Positions 17,362-26,091 of a DNA stretch of 64,000 nucleotides are shown here, piece after piece. Below the pieces are notes generated by a model that was given only the letters and a program-made list of their open reading frames with translations, was not told the DNA's origin and searched no databases. The stretch is from CAVTWD01 sp963738325 (GTDB lineage: Bacteria > Actinomycetota > Acidimicrobiia > Acidimicrobiales > Ilumatobacteraceae). The position numbers were made by a program, and so were the translations under genes. Position 1 is the first letter of the stretch. Each line of letters starts with the position of its first letter. Location: the NCBI GenBank assembly GCA_963738325.1, contig CAVTWD010000001.1:744001-808000 (forward strand), read 5' to 3'.

Positions 17362-18042
17362 TCACGACTGGAGCCGGTAGCCGAGCCCGCGGACCGTGAC
17401 GACGTGGCGAGGGTTGGCGGGGTCGGTCTCCACCTTCATGCGGAGGCGCCGGACGTGCACGTCGACGAGACGCCCATCGCCGAAGTAGCCGTAGCCCCAC
17501 ACACGGTCGAGGAGCATCTCGCGGCTGAAGACCCGCCCCGGGTTGGAGGCCAGCTCGCACAAGAGGCGGAACTCGGTCTTGGTCAGGTGCAGCTCCCGGC
17601 TCGCGAGGGTGACCTTGCCCTCGTCGGGAACGATCTCGAGATCGCCGAAGGCCACGCGGGCGTGGCCCGAGGTCGCCGGGCGCGCCCGGCGCAGCAGCGC
17701 CCGGATGCGGGCCGAGAGCTCCTTGGGCGCGAACGGTTTGGTGAGGTAGTCGTCGGCCCCCGCCTCGAGGCCGGCCACCACGTCGTGGGTGTCCGCCCGG
17801 GCCGTGACCATGACGATCGGGACGTCGCTCGAGCGGCGCAGGGAGCGGCACAGCTCGAAGCCGTCGATGCCGGGCAGCATGATGTCGATCAGCACGACGT
17901 CGGCCGGCTCCCGATGGAAGGCCTCGATGGCCTCCTCGCCAGTCCCGGTCTCCTCCACCGTCCAGCCTTCGTCCTCGAGGGCCATCTTCACGGCGGTGCG
18001 GATCCGCTCGTCGTCCTCGACCGTCAGGATGCGTGTGGCCAC
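17362..18042 (-). CDS. mtrA: MtrA-like OmpR-family response regulator
   Basis: 226 residues. The receiver domain has the acidic pair VEDDERIR, the phospho-acceptor Asp in LIDIMLPGIDG, Thr in VMVTARAD and Lys in YLTKPFAPKEL. The C-terminal winged helix ends DVHVRRLRMKVETDPANPRH and VTVRGLGYRLQ, standard for OmpR/PhoB regulators, and SREMLLDRVWGYGYFGDGRLVDVHV is MtrA-like. It begins the mtrA-mtrB-lpqB-like operon. The start ATG/GTG at 18042 faces the methyltransferase gene across 53 bases, so both share a short divergent promoter region. Confidence 0.9.
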   Translation of the reverse strand: MATRILTVEDDERIRTAVKMALEDEGWTVEETGTGEEAIEAFHREPADVVLIDIMLPGIDGFELCRSLRRSSDVPIVMVTARADTHDVVAGLEAGADDYLTKPFAPKELSARIRALLRRARPATSGHARVAFGDLEIVPDEGKVTLASRELHLTKTEFRLLCELASNPGRVFSREMLLDRVWGYGYFGDGRLVDVHVRRLRMKVETDPANPRHVVTVRGLGYRLQS

Positions 18043-18095
18043 CAGGGAATGTTGCCTTAATTGGCGGCCGTCGTGGGCGCGTACCCTCCTCGTCC

Positions 18096-18878
18096 GTGGG
18101 TGACACGGCCGAACACTGGGCTGAGCAACTCCGGGCGTGGGCGGTTCCTCCCGACATTCTCGCCCAAGCGCCGGAGTGCCCGTGGGGGTTCCTGCCGGGG
18201 ATGTTCAGCGTCGAGCCCAGTGCCGCGCCCGTCGACGCGCCCGCTCGTCGCCTCGCGCTCGACGCCCTCCCACAGGGCGGCGCCGTTCTCGATGTCGGTT
18301 GTGGCGGCGGCGCGGCCTCCCTCGCCCTGCTGCCCGTCGTGGGCCCGGTCACGGGCATCGACGAGCGGAGCGAGGCGCTGGCAGACTTTGCGGCCGCCTG
18401 CGAAGAGCGCGGCCTTGCCCACGCGGAGGTGCTCGGGAGCTGGCCGGCGGTCGCGCCGGAGGTCCCGCTGGCCGACGTGGTCGTGTGCCATCACGTCCTC
18501 TACAACAGCCAAGACCCCGCGGCCTTCGTTGCCGCGCTGACCGAGCACGCTCGCGTCCGGGTGGTGATGGTGCTGAACGCCGCCCACCCGCTGACCTACC
18601 TCCGCCCCCTGTGGCGCCGGTTCTGGGACCTCGACCGCCCGAGCGGGCCCGCCGCCGCCGACGCCGTCGCCATCGTGCGCGACCTCGGCCTCGAACCGGT
18701 CGTGGCCCTCGACCATCGCCCGCCGGGCCACTGGCGCTCGCCCGAGCAGCAGGTCCACATGGCCCGCAAGCGGCTCTGCCTGCCGGCCGATCGGGACGGC
18801 GACGTGGCGGCGGCGCTGGCCGAGCTGCCGCCGGCGCCCGATGAGATCTGGGTGCTGTCGTGGGCCGGGGCTGGATGA
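18096..18878 (+). CDS. SAM-dependent methyltransferase
   Basis: 260 residues from GTG 18096. The SAM-binding motif I is AVLDVGCGGGAASLALLPVVG, followed by an acidic residue at the end of beta-2 (VTGIDERSEALADFA) and motif IV-like VVVCHHVLYN. This is a class I methyltransferase (Methyltransf_11/25-like). The acceptor is unknown; an N-terminal extension of about 65 residues (HWAEQLRAWAVPPDIL) is characteristic of a small-molecule rather than an RNA enzyme, but this is only a guess. Divergent from mtrA, convergent with the inositol-phosphatase-like gene. Intact. Confidence 0.8.
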   Translation: MGDTAEHWAEQLRAWAVPPDILAQAPECPWGFLPGMFSVEPSAAPVDAPARRLALDALPQGGAVLDVGCGGGAASLALLPVVGPVTGIDERSEALADFAAACEERGLAHAEVLGSWPAVAPEVPLADVVVCHHVLYNSQDPAAFVAALTEHARVRVVMVLNAAHPLTYLRPLWRRFWDLDRPSGPAAADAVAIVRDLGLEPVVALDHRPPGHWRSPEQQVHMARKRLCLPADRDGDVAAALAELPPAPDEIWVLSWAGAG

Positions 18879-18893
18879 GGCGAGTGGCAGGGA

Positions 18894-19696
18894 TCAGGCC
18901 GCCGCTGCTCCTGCGCTGACGAGCAGATCGCGCAAAGCGTCGAACACGCCGGGCGCGGCGACGAGGAGCTCGCCGGGCCGGGGCGGGCCGCCTTCGAGGT
19001 CGCCCAACCGCGCGCCCGCCTCGGTCGCGATCGAGCGCGCCCGCCGCGGTGTCCCACACGTTGAGCCCCTTCTCGAAGAAGGCGTCGACTCGCCCGCTGG
19101 CGACGAAGCAGAGGTCGACGGCGGCCGCGCCGAAGCGGCGGATGTCGCGCACCTGGCCGATGAGCCGCTCGACCACCGCGGCTTGGCGTTGTCTGGTGGT
19201 GGCGTCGTAGTTGAAGCCGGTCGCCACCAGCGTGTCGCCGAGGCGGTCTTGGGCGCTGGCGCGGATGGGTTGGCCGTTGCAGTGGGCTCCGCCACCGCGC
19301 CGCGCCGTGAAGACCTCGCCGAAGGCGGGGACGGCCACCGCGCCGGCCACGGGGCCGTCCTCATCCGAGGCGGCGACGGAGACGGCGTAGCCGGGCAACC
19401 CGTAGAGGAAGTTGGTCGTGCCGTCGATCGGGTCGATGAACCACGTGACGCCGGTGGTCCCCGGGCGGTCGGTGCCCTCTTCGCCGACAATGGCGTCTCC
19501 CGGTCGCTCGTCGCGCAGCACACCGACGATCAACGCCTCGGCGGCTCGGTCGAACTCGGTGACCATGTCGGTGGTCGTCGTCTTGGTGGACACGGCCGGG
19601 ATGCCCCTGGCCCGCCCGGCCCGGATGTGCTCGCCGGCTTCGGCGCGCCAACCGCTCTGCCAACCCCAGCAGGGCGTCGGCGTCTGCGGGGAGCAC
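18894..19696 (-). CDS. Inositol monophosphatase family protein (two frameshifts)
   Basis: About 267 residues after removing one extra base near 19644 and one near 19033. Mg-dependent phosphatase of the IMPase/SuhB/HisN group. Metal ligands are in VGEEGT, WFIDPIDGTTNFLYGLP and the C-terminal NVWDTAAGA; KTTTTDMVTEFDRAAE is the N-terminal Asp segment. In the corrected frame the C-terminus reads ATEAGARLGDLEGG. The start GTG 19696 gives VLPADADALLGLAERLA. Substrate may be myo-inositol 1-phosphate (as in phosphatidylinositol lipid synthesis) or histidinol phosphate; the sequence does not decide. Confidence 0.83.
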
Positions 19697-19727
19697 GGCC
19701 GGAGCGTAGCGGTACGGTGGCGGCCCG

Positions 19728-20750
19728 ATGCCCGCTCGCTCGTCACGCGTCGTCGACCTCCGTTCTGACACGGTCACCCGACCCACGCCGGCCATGCGCC
19801 GCGCCATGGCCGAAGCCGAGGTCGGTGACGACGGGAGCGGTGAGGACCCGACCGTCAACGCGTTGGAAGCGGCCTTCGGTGAGCGGGTCGACAAGGACGC
19901 CGCCGTCTTCCTCCCTTCGGGGACGATGGCCAACCAGATAGCGCTCCGGCTGCTCGGCGTGCCCGGTACCCGAGTGGTAGCGGGGGCCACCCAACACGTC
20001 GTGGGCTACGAGGTCGCCGCCGCGGCGATGAACGCGTCGGTGCAGCTCCACCCGGTGCCTGACGACGATGGCGTCCTCGACGGGACCGTCGTGGCCTCGG
20101 CCATCGAAGCGGCGCAGCACCACTGGCCTCCCGTCAGCGCCGTGTTCGTGGAGAACACGCACATGGCCGCGGGCGGCATCCCGTGGTCCCTCGGCGCCCT
20201 CGACGAGGTGGCCGCGCTCGGCCTGCCCGTCCATCTCGACGGCGCCCGCCTCTTCAACGCCGAGGTCGCCACGGGGGTGTCGGCCGCGGAATTCGCGGCG
20301 AGAGCCACCCTTGTGACGTGCTGCCTGTCCAAGGGCCTCGGCGCGCCGGTGGGCTCGCTCATCGCGGGACCGGCCGAACTGATGGCCCGGGCTCGCGTCG
20401 AGCGCAAGCGACTGGGAGGAGGGATGCGCCAAGCCGGGGTGCTGGCCGCCCCCGGCCTCATCGCCCTTCGTGACCACGTGGCCCGCCTCGCCGACGACCA
20501 CTCCCGCGCCCGGGCCCTGGCCGAGGCGGTCGCCACGCGATGGCCCGGTTCGCTCGAACCAACTCGGGTCGTGACGAACATCGTGATCTGGCGTCATCCG
20601 GACCCCGCCAAGGTCGTGGCCCACCTCGGGGGGGAAGGTGTGCTCGCCGGCACGGTTGCTCCCGACCGCCTGCGGGTCGTGACCCATCTCGACCTCGACG
20701 ACGCCGCGGTCGAGCGGGCCTGGGACGTCATCGCCGCGTGCCCCGCGTGA
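19728..20750 (+). CDS. ltaE: Low-specificity L-threonine aldolase
   Basis: 340 residues, a PLP enzyme of fold type I that splits threonine/allo-threonine to glycine and acetaldehyde. The start VVDLRSDTVTRPTPAMRRAM is a hallmark of the family; GDDGSGEDPTVNALE and the PLP lysine in CCLSKGLGAPVGSLIAG are intact, as is LDGARLFNAEVATGV. It diverges from the inositol-phosphatase-like gene with about 30 bases between starts. No frameshift. It converges with the small membrane protein at 20775. Confidence 0.92.
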   Translation: MPARSSRVVDLRSDTVTRPTPAMRRAMAEAEVGDDGSGEDPTVNALEAAFGERVDKDAAVFLPSGTMANQIALRLLGVPGTRVVAGATQHVVGYEVAAAAMNASVQLHPVPDDDGVLDGTVVASAIEAAQHHWPPVSAVFVENTHMAAGGIPWSLGALDEVAALGLPVHLDGARLFNAEVATGVSAAEFAARATLVTCCLSKGLGAPVGSLIAGPAELMARARVERKRLGGGMRQAGVLAAPGLIALRDHVARLADDHSRARALAEAVATRWPGSLEPTRVVTNIVIWRHPDPAKVVAHLGGEGVLAGTVAPDRLRVVTHLDLDDAAVERAWDVIAACPA

Positions 20751-20774
20751 GCGGGCGCCGCCCTTCGCCGAGCG

Positions 20775-21050
20775 TCAGCGGCTGCCGCGTTCTTGGATCT
20801 GGCGCCACTCGCCCATGGCCCGCAGGACGAGCACGGCCACGACTGCCGTGCCCGCCGCGGCCAGCACCGCGCCAAGGGCCGCCCCTCCCGCTGCCCACGT
20901 CGTGCAGTCGCCGGTGCACTGGAGCTCGATGAAGCCGAAGCCGATCAATCCGCCCGCCACCCCGCCGACGAGGATGGCGGCGAAGGCGAGCGCCCTGGCC
21001 AGCCGGGAGGGCAGTGCCGAGAGCGGTCGGGGGGTGTCCGAGGCCGGCAC
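20775..21050 (-). CDS. Small two-helix membrane protein, unknown
   Basis: 91 residues from GTG 21050. Two membrane spans at about residues 19-40 (LAFAAILVGGVAGGLIGFGFI) and 50-75 (GGAALGAVLAAAGTAVVAVLVL), joined by a loop with a Cys pair (LQCTGDCTT) that could form a disulphide outside. The tail is basic. No family is recognised. It lies divergent from the mannosyltransferase gene at 21076 with only 25 bases between the starts, so the start could be shorter than shown. Confidence 0.55.
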   Translation of the reverse strand: MPASDTPRPLSALPSRLARALAFAAILVGGVAGGLIGFGFIELQCTGDCTTWAAGGAALGAVLAAAGTAVVAVLVLRAMGEWRQIQERGSR

Positions 21051-21075
21051 GGCGCGGATCCTAGGCTCGGCCCCC

Positions 21076-21838
21076 GTGCCGGCCTGGGTCGTGATCCCGA
21101 CGTTCGAGGAGGCCGAGAACATCGAAGAGGTGCTGCGACGGGTGCGCAAGGCCGCGCCCGACGTGATGGTGCTCGTGGTCGACGACGCCAGCCCTGACGG
21201 GACGGCGTCGCTCGCCGAGGCCGTAGCCGACGAGTTGGGACGCATCGAGGTGCTGCGGCGCCCGGGCAAATCGGGCCTTGGCAGCGCCTACCGTGCCGGG
21301 TTCGCCCATGCCTTGGCGCGCGGGGCCGACGTCCTCATGGAGATGGACGCCGACCTCTCCCACGACCCCGACGCCATCCCCGGGTTCCTGGCCGCCGTCG
21401 CCTACGGCGCCGACCTCGTGATCGGCTCGCGCTACGTGCCAGGAGGCGAGATCCCGAACTGGAAATGGCACCGGCGGGCCCTCTCCCGATGGGGGAATCG
21501 GTACGCCGCCATCGTGCTCGGGCTCGCCGTGCGCGACGCCACGTCCGGCTTTCGCGCCTACCGGGCCGAGCTTCCTCGAGCGCATCGACCTCGCGTCGGT
21601 GCGGGCGGATGGCTACGGGTTCCAGATCGAGATGGTGTACCGGGTCGCTCTCGTCGGCGGTCGGGTCGTCGAGTTGCCCATCTCCTTCGCGGATCGAGAG
21701 CGGGGGGCGTCCAAGATGTCCGGGCGCATCGTGGTCGAGGCGCTGTTGCTGGTGACGGCGTGGGGGGTGCGGGACCGCCTCGTCGCTCTCGCCCGCCGCG
21801 CCCTCGCGCCGCTGGCGCGCCTCGCGCGCCGCCGCTAG
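21076..21838 (+). CDS. Polyprenol-phosphate mannosyltransferase, Ppm1/DPM1-like (one frameshift)
   Basis: About 253 residues after removing one base near 21570. GT2 family enzyme that moves mannose from GDP-mannose to polyprenol phosphate on the cytoplasmic face; the product feeds lipomannan and protein mannosylation in actinobacteria. Motifs: VVIPTFEEAENIEEVL, VVDDASPDGT, the metal site MEMDADLSHDP, GSRYVPGGEI and, after the break, ADGYGFQIEMVYR and PISFADRERGASKM. No membrane segment is attached, so it is the soluble DPM1-type domain. It is followed 3 bases later by dinB. Confidence 0.87.
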
Positions 21839-21841
21839 CCC

Positions 21842-23182
21842 GTGGAGGCCGGGCTCGACTCGCCGGAGGCGTCCTCGCCTCGCACCATCCTGCACGTCGA
21901 CATGGACGCCTTCTATGTGGCCGTCGAGGTGCGCCGCCGTCCCGAGCTGGCGGGCCTTCCGCTGGTGGTGGGCGGCACCTCGGCGCGGGGCGTGGTGGCG
22001 GCGGCCTCCTACGAGGCCCGGCGCTACGGCATGCACTCGGCCATGCCGTCCGTGCGCGCCCGCCGCCTGTGCCCGCACGCCGTGTTCCTGCCCGGGGACC
22101 ATCCGCTCTACAGCGAGGTGAGCGCAGAGGTCTTGGCCGTCTTCGCCGAGTTCACGCCTCTCGTCGAGCCCGTCTCGCTCGACGAAGCCTTCCTCGACGT
22201 CACGGGGGCCCGCCGCCTCCTCGGCTCGGGCCGGGAGATCGGCCAGGCCATCCGTAGCCGCGTCCGGGACGCACTCGACCTGCCCTGCTCCGTAGGGGTG
22301 GCGCCGGTCAAGTTCCTGGCCAAGCTGGCCTCCGAGGCGGCCAAGCCCAAGGCCTCCCCGGAGGGCATCACTCCTGGGCGAGGGGTGGTCGTCGTCGAAC
22401 CGGGTGAAGAGCTGGCCTTCCTCCACCCGCTGCCGGTGCGGGCCCTCTGGGGGGTCGGGCCCGCCACGCACGCTCGGCTGCGCCGGCTCGGCGTCGTGAC
22501 CGTCGGCGACCTGGCCGCGCAAGACGAGTCGGCGCTCGTGCGCGCGCTCGGGTCGGCGCACGGGCGCCACCTCCATCGCCTGGCGCACGCCATCGACAAC
22601 CGGGCCGTCGAGCCCGAGCGCGAGCTGAAGTCCGTGGGTCACGAGCAGACCTTCGCCCGCGATCTGCTCGAGCGGGACGACATGCGCCGGGAGGTCGTGC
22701 GGATGAGCGACGCGGTCGGAGCCCGCCTGCGAAGTGCGGGCATGGCTGGTCGCACCATCACGTTGAAGGTCCGCTACCCCGACTTCCACACGATCACCCG
22801 CTCGGCCACCCTGCCGGCGGCCACCGACTCGGGGCCGGCCATCGCCGAGGTCGCGGGCCGACTGCTCGACCGCGTCGACGTCGGGGCCGGGGTGCGCCTG
22901 CTCGGGGTGGCGGCCAGCAATCTCTCGAGTCGTTTCGGCCACCAGCTCTCCCTCGGCCAGGACGACGACGCCCCGGCGGGCTGGAGCGAGGCGACGCGGG
23001 CCGTCGATGCCATCCGCCGGCGCTACGGCGACGAGGCCATCGGTCCCGCGGCCTTGGTGGAACCATCCGGCTTGCGGCTGACCCGCCCGGGTCTGCAGCA
23101 GTGGGGCCCCGACCTCGCTGGCGCCGGTGGCACGGATGCCTCCGACACCCCGCCGGAGGAACCGGAACCACCGCTAGCGTGA
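21842..23182 (+). CDS. dinB: DNA polymerase IV (Y family)
   Basis: 446 residues. Catalytic carboxylates sit in HVDMDAFYVAVE and SLDEAFLDVTGA; the fingers motif YEARRYGMHSAMPS and the HhH region PVRALWGVGPATHARLRRLG are present, and the little-finger domain follows. Pol IV carries out translesion and error-prone synthesis. The extended Pro/Glu C-terminus does not end in an obvious clamp-binding peptide, but QLSLGQ near residue 375 is a candidate beta-clamp contact. It starts 3 bases after the mannosyltransferase stop, so it shares that transcript; no SOS-type box is seen before it. Intact. Confidence 0.93.
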   Translation: MEAGLDSPEASSPRTILHVDMDAFYVAVEVRRRPELAGLPLVVGGTSARGVVAAASYEARRYGMHSAMPSVRARRLCPHAVFLPGDHPLYSEVSAEVLAVFAEFTPLVEPVSLDEAFLDVTGARRLLGSGREIGQAIRSRVRDALDLPCSVGVAPVKFLAKLASEAAKPKASPEGITPGRGVVVVEPGEELAFLHPLPVRALWGVGPATHARLRRLGVVTVGDLAAQDESALVRALGSAHGRHLHRLAHAIDNRAVEPERELKSVGHEQTFARDLLERDDMRREVVRMSDAVGARLRSAGMAGRTITLKVRYPDFHTITRSATLPAATDSGPAIAEVAGRLLDRVDVGAGVRLLGVAASNLSSRFGHQLSLGQDDDAPAGWSEATRAVDAIRRRYGDEAIGPAALVEPSGLRLTRPGLQQWGPDLAGAGGTDASDTPPEEPEPPLA

Positions 23183-23268
23183 CGGGTGACGCACGCGTTG
23201 TGGGTACTTAGAGGGTGTGCGAAGATGCAACCGCCGCCACCGGGTTGCGGGCTACGAGGGGACTGCCG

Positions 23269-23643
23269 ATGCCGCTCTCCGAAGACGAACAGCGCATCCT
23301 CAATCAGATCGAGCAGCAGTTCTACGAGAGCGACCCGGCTTTCGCCCAAAGCGTCGGCCAGACGAGTCTGTACCGCCACGCCTTCCGCAACATCAAGTGG
23401 GCCGCGCTGCTGTTCATCTTCGGGTTGGCCTTCCTGGTCGCCACGCTGCAGATCCACTTCGCGGTGGCGTTCATCGGCTTCGTCATCATGCTCCTGGCCG
23501 CGTTCATCATCGAGAAGAACGCCCGCAACATGGGCCGCGCCGGGCTCGCCCAGGTCACCGGCAGCATCCGCGGCGGGCGCCTGCGTGACACCTTCGGCGG
23601 CGCAGGCGACCGCATGCGCAACCGCTTCCGCCGAGACGAATAG
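23269..23643 (+). CDS. DUF3040 membrane protein
   Basis: 124 residues from ATG 23269. The N-terminus MPLSEDEQRILNQIEQQFYESDP is the family hallmark; two membrane spans follow at about 45-62 (WAALLFIFGLAFLVATL) and 67-84 (FAVAFIGFVIMLLAAFII), then a basic Gly-rich tail. DUF3040 proteins are found almost only in actinobacteria, often near mraZ/dcw genes or dinB; the function is unknown. It stands alone after dinB with about 85 bases between. Confidence 0.85.
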   Translation: MPLSEDEQRILNQIEQQFYESDPAFAQSVGQTSLYRHAFRNIKWAALLFIFGLAFLVATLQIHFAVAFIGFVIMLLAAFIIEKNARNMGRAGLAQVTGSIRGGRLRDTFGGAGDRMRNRFRRDE

Positions 23644-23670
23644 CCCGGCGCCGCCGCCAACCGCGGCACT

Positions 23671-23738
23671 TTTCCTCGTTCGTGTGTGTCACTCGGCGCG
23701 CTTCGGCGCGGATCGACCCGTGAGAACGAAACCTGGGG
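23671..23738. repeat. Dispersed intergenic hairpin repeat, copy A
   Basis: 68 bases beginning TTTCCTCGTTC and ending CCTGGGG, about 75% identical to 50998-51065. Inner arms GGCGCG/CGGCGCG can pair. It lies between the convergent DUF3040 and transglutaminase genes, so it could be a bidirectional terminator or a REP-like element. Confidence 0.6.
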
Positions 23739-23760
23739 TCGGCGCGTTGCCGGTGAGGCG

Positions 23761-26091
23761 CTAGAGCCGGCGGCCGACGGTTTCGAGGACGCGGTCGTCG
23801 TCGCCGTCCTCGGATGGCGCCGCGGGGTCACCGGGGAGTCGCCGCCGCAGGGCGGGCCGAGGGTCGGCTCGCCACAAGAGGCGGTTCCGCCAGCTCGCCC
23901 GGGACAAGACGTCGTGCTCCAAGCTACGGCGAGCATCGTCGGTGGCGCCCACCATCTCCTCGGGTACGTCGCCGCCCGAGTAGGCGGCCACGGTGGCGTT
24001 GTCGGCCATGGCCCGCAGGAGGGCTCCGTCGGGCTCGCCCGCGTCGGCGAGGCGGTCGGCGAACTCGAGCGGCGTCTCGCTCGCCTGGGCCGGCGTGCCG
24101 GAGCGAGCGAGCACGTCCGTGGCTTCATGCCAGCTCACCAGGACGCGGTCGGCGCCCGTTGTCGCGGCGCGGCGGCGGCGGTCCCACCGGGCCCGCACCA
24201 CGCGGGGCACGGCCACGAGCCAGAGCCCGGCCAGCAGGAGCAGCACCCCGGCGATGATGCCAACGACGAGGAGCCAGTTCGGGCCGCTCGAGGTGGGCTC
24301 GGCGAAGGTCGCCCCGCCGAGCGGGTTGATCGGCACGAGCTCGTTGGGGTTGAAGGGGCGGCTGACCGCGGGCCCGCCCGCGACGGTGGTGGCGGTCGGG
24401 ACGGTGGTGGGGGTGGCGGTCGGCTGCTGGCCCTCCTGCGCGGCGGGAACCCCGGTGTAGCTCTCGGCGCCGGGCAAGCCCCGGCTGGGCGTCGGCTCGA
24501 AGGGCACCCATCCGATCCCGGTGAAGTAGATCTCGGGCCATGCGTGCGCGTACTTGCCGGTGACGTGATAGGCGCCGTCAGGCCCGAGCGCCCCTTCGGT
24601 GAAGCCGACCGCCACGCGGGAGGGCAGCCCAACCACCCGAGCGAAGGCGGCGTAGGTGCCGGCGAACTGCTCGCAGTATCCCCGGCGGGCCCGGAGGAAG
24701 CGCTCGATGGCGTTCGAAGAGCTGCCGGGCGGAACGGCCAAGTCGTAGGTGAAGTTCTCCCGGAACCAGTTCTGGAGCAGGACGGCCTTGGCGTACGGGG
24801 TCGTGCCCGTGGACATGATCTCGGTCGCCAGCTTCCGCAGATCGTTCGGGAAGTTCTTGGTGCTCGGCAGTCCGAGGTACTCGCGGGCGATGCTGGGGGG
24901 TGGGGCCGCCGTTGACTGCTGCAGGAGCTCGGGTGTGAGCTCGGGCACCTCGGACTCGACGCGATACGTCGTGCCGGGCTCGACCTGGTTACCGTCGCGC
25001 ACGACGAGGCTGGCCGTGTCCGAGTCGTAGCGCAACGGGACGCTGGCCTCGATCCGAGCCGGCGCGTACGCGGCCGGGAGCCAGATCGCGTCCAGGGCCG
25101 AGATGGTGACGTCTTGCACCACCGGCTTGCTGACGGAGTCGGAGACGCCGCCCGCCAGCCGTCCCCCCGCGTCGCCGAAGCCGCGATCGGAGGTCCACGT
25201 GCGGCCGTCGAAGTCACCGAGCGCGGTCAAGCGCCAGTACGTCGGGTCGCTCGTGACCACCGAGAAGGCCTCGACGTCGCTGCGGTCGACGATCCGTCCC
25301 CGGATGTCGACGAGCGGACTGATCGTCTGGCGGGTGCCGTTGCCCGGGCCGCGGGTGTCGAGCAGCGCCTTCTCGCCGGCCCCGGGCAGCAGCGGCCCAA
25401 GGACCAGGCCGGCGACAACCGCGGCGATTCCCAGGAGCGCGCTCGTCCGCACGACCGAGCTGAGCGTGCCCCGTCGCAGCCCGGCGAGCCAGCCACCCGC
25501 CTCGTCGGCCATGGTGCGGTGGAGGGCGAAGGCGATGGCCGCGGCGATGAGCCACAACGCCGTGCTGAAGAACCGCAGCCGGTCGGCGCCCAGGGCGGAA
25601 GCGAACACGAAGAGGATCCCAGTCGGCAAGATCGCCTCGAGCGCGGCGAGAGCGCGGAAGGCGAAGCTGTCGGCGAGGAAGGCGGCGACCCACAGCGCGC
25701 CAATGGCGGCCACGAGGTAACCGGCGTCGGCGTTGACCGGGGAGATGGCGGTGGAGAACTGGCCCCACGACGTCTGGAGGTCGGTGGTGAGGGTGTTCCA
25801 CGTCGTGGCGGTCGGCAGGCCGTAGAAGCTGGTGTCGCGATAGAAGGCCAACGTCACGAAGAGCGCCAGGGCGACGACGGAGGCCAGGGCGGCCAGACCG
25901 ACGTTCCACCCGCGGCGCCGGCAGGCGCCGGCGAGCAGATGGGAGCAGCCCGCGGCCAGCACCATCGGGGGGAGGAACGACCAGCCCACGAAGACCCGGC
26001 AGAAGCCGATGGCGGTGGCGACGCTGAGCGCGAAGAAGGCGACCTCGGTGCCGAGAACCACTCGTTCCTGCTCGCGTGCCGCTCGGTTCAT
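23761..26091 (-). CDS. TgpA-type transglutaminase, membrane-anchored
   Basis: 776 residues from ATG 26091. The N-terminal 230 residues hold six to seven membrane spans (TgpA_N domain), then a periplasm-like domain, then the transglutaminase core with Cys in RRGYCEQFAGTYAAFAR, His in KYAHAWPEIYF and the acidic partner in WVPFEPTPSRG. A further membrane span near residue 620 precedes a C-terminal DUF4129-like cytosolic region. Its ATG overlaps the DUF58 stop (ATGA). The moxR-DUF58-transglutaminase operon is widespread and linked to envelope or chaperone-type roles, but its substrate is not known. Intact. Confidence 0.88.
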   Translation of the reverse strand: MNRAAREQERVVLGTEVAFFALSVATAIGFCRVFVGWSFLPPMVLAAGCSHLLAGACRRRGWNVGLAALASVVALALFVTLAFYRDTSFYGLPTATTWNTLTTDLQTSWGQFSTAISPVNADAGYLVAAIGALWVAAFLADSFAFRALAALEAILPTGILFVFASALGADRLRFFSTALWLIAAAIAFALHRTMADEAGGWLAGLRRGTLSSVVRTSALLGIAAVVAGLVLGPLLPGAGEKALLDTRGPGNGTRQTISPLVDIRGRIVDRSDVEAFSVVTSDPTYWRLTALGDFDGRTWTSDRGFGDAGGRLAGGVSDSVSKPVVQDVTISALDAIWLPAAYAPARIEASVPLRYDSDTASLVVRDGNQVEPGTTYRVESEVPELTPELLQQSTAAPPPSIAREYLGLPSTKNFPNDLRKLATEIMSTGTTPYAKAVLLQNWFRENFTYDLAVPPGSSSNAIERFLRARRGYCEQFAGTYAAFARVVGLPSRVAVGFTEGALGPDGAYHVTGKYAHAWPEIYFTGIGWVPFEPTPSRGLPGAESYTGVPAAQEGQQPTATPTTVPTATTVAGGPAVSRPFNPNELVPINPLGGATFAEPTSSGPNWLLVVGIIAGVLLLLAGLWLVAVPRVVRARWDRRRRAATTGADRVLVSWHEATDVLARSGTPAQASETPLEFADRLADAGEPDGALLRAMADNATVAAYSGGDVPEEMVGATDDARRSLEHDVLSRASWRNRLLWRADPRPALRRRLPGDPAAPSEDGDDDRVLETVGRRL

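Noticed and set aside
23686..24915. Long plus-strand open frames opposite the transglutaminase gene
   Set aside because: The minus strand carries a full TgpA-type transglutaminase with catalytic residues; the plus frames are low-complexity shadows.
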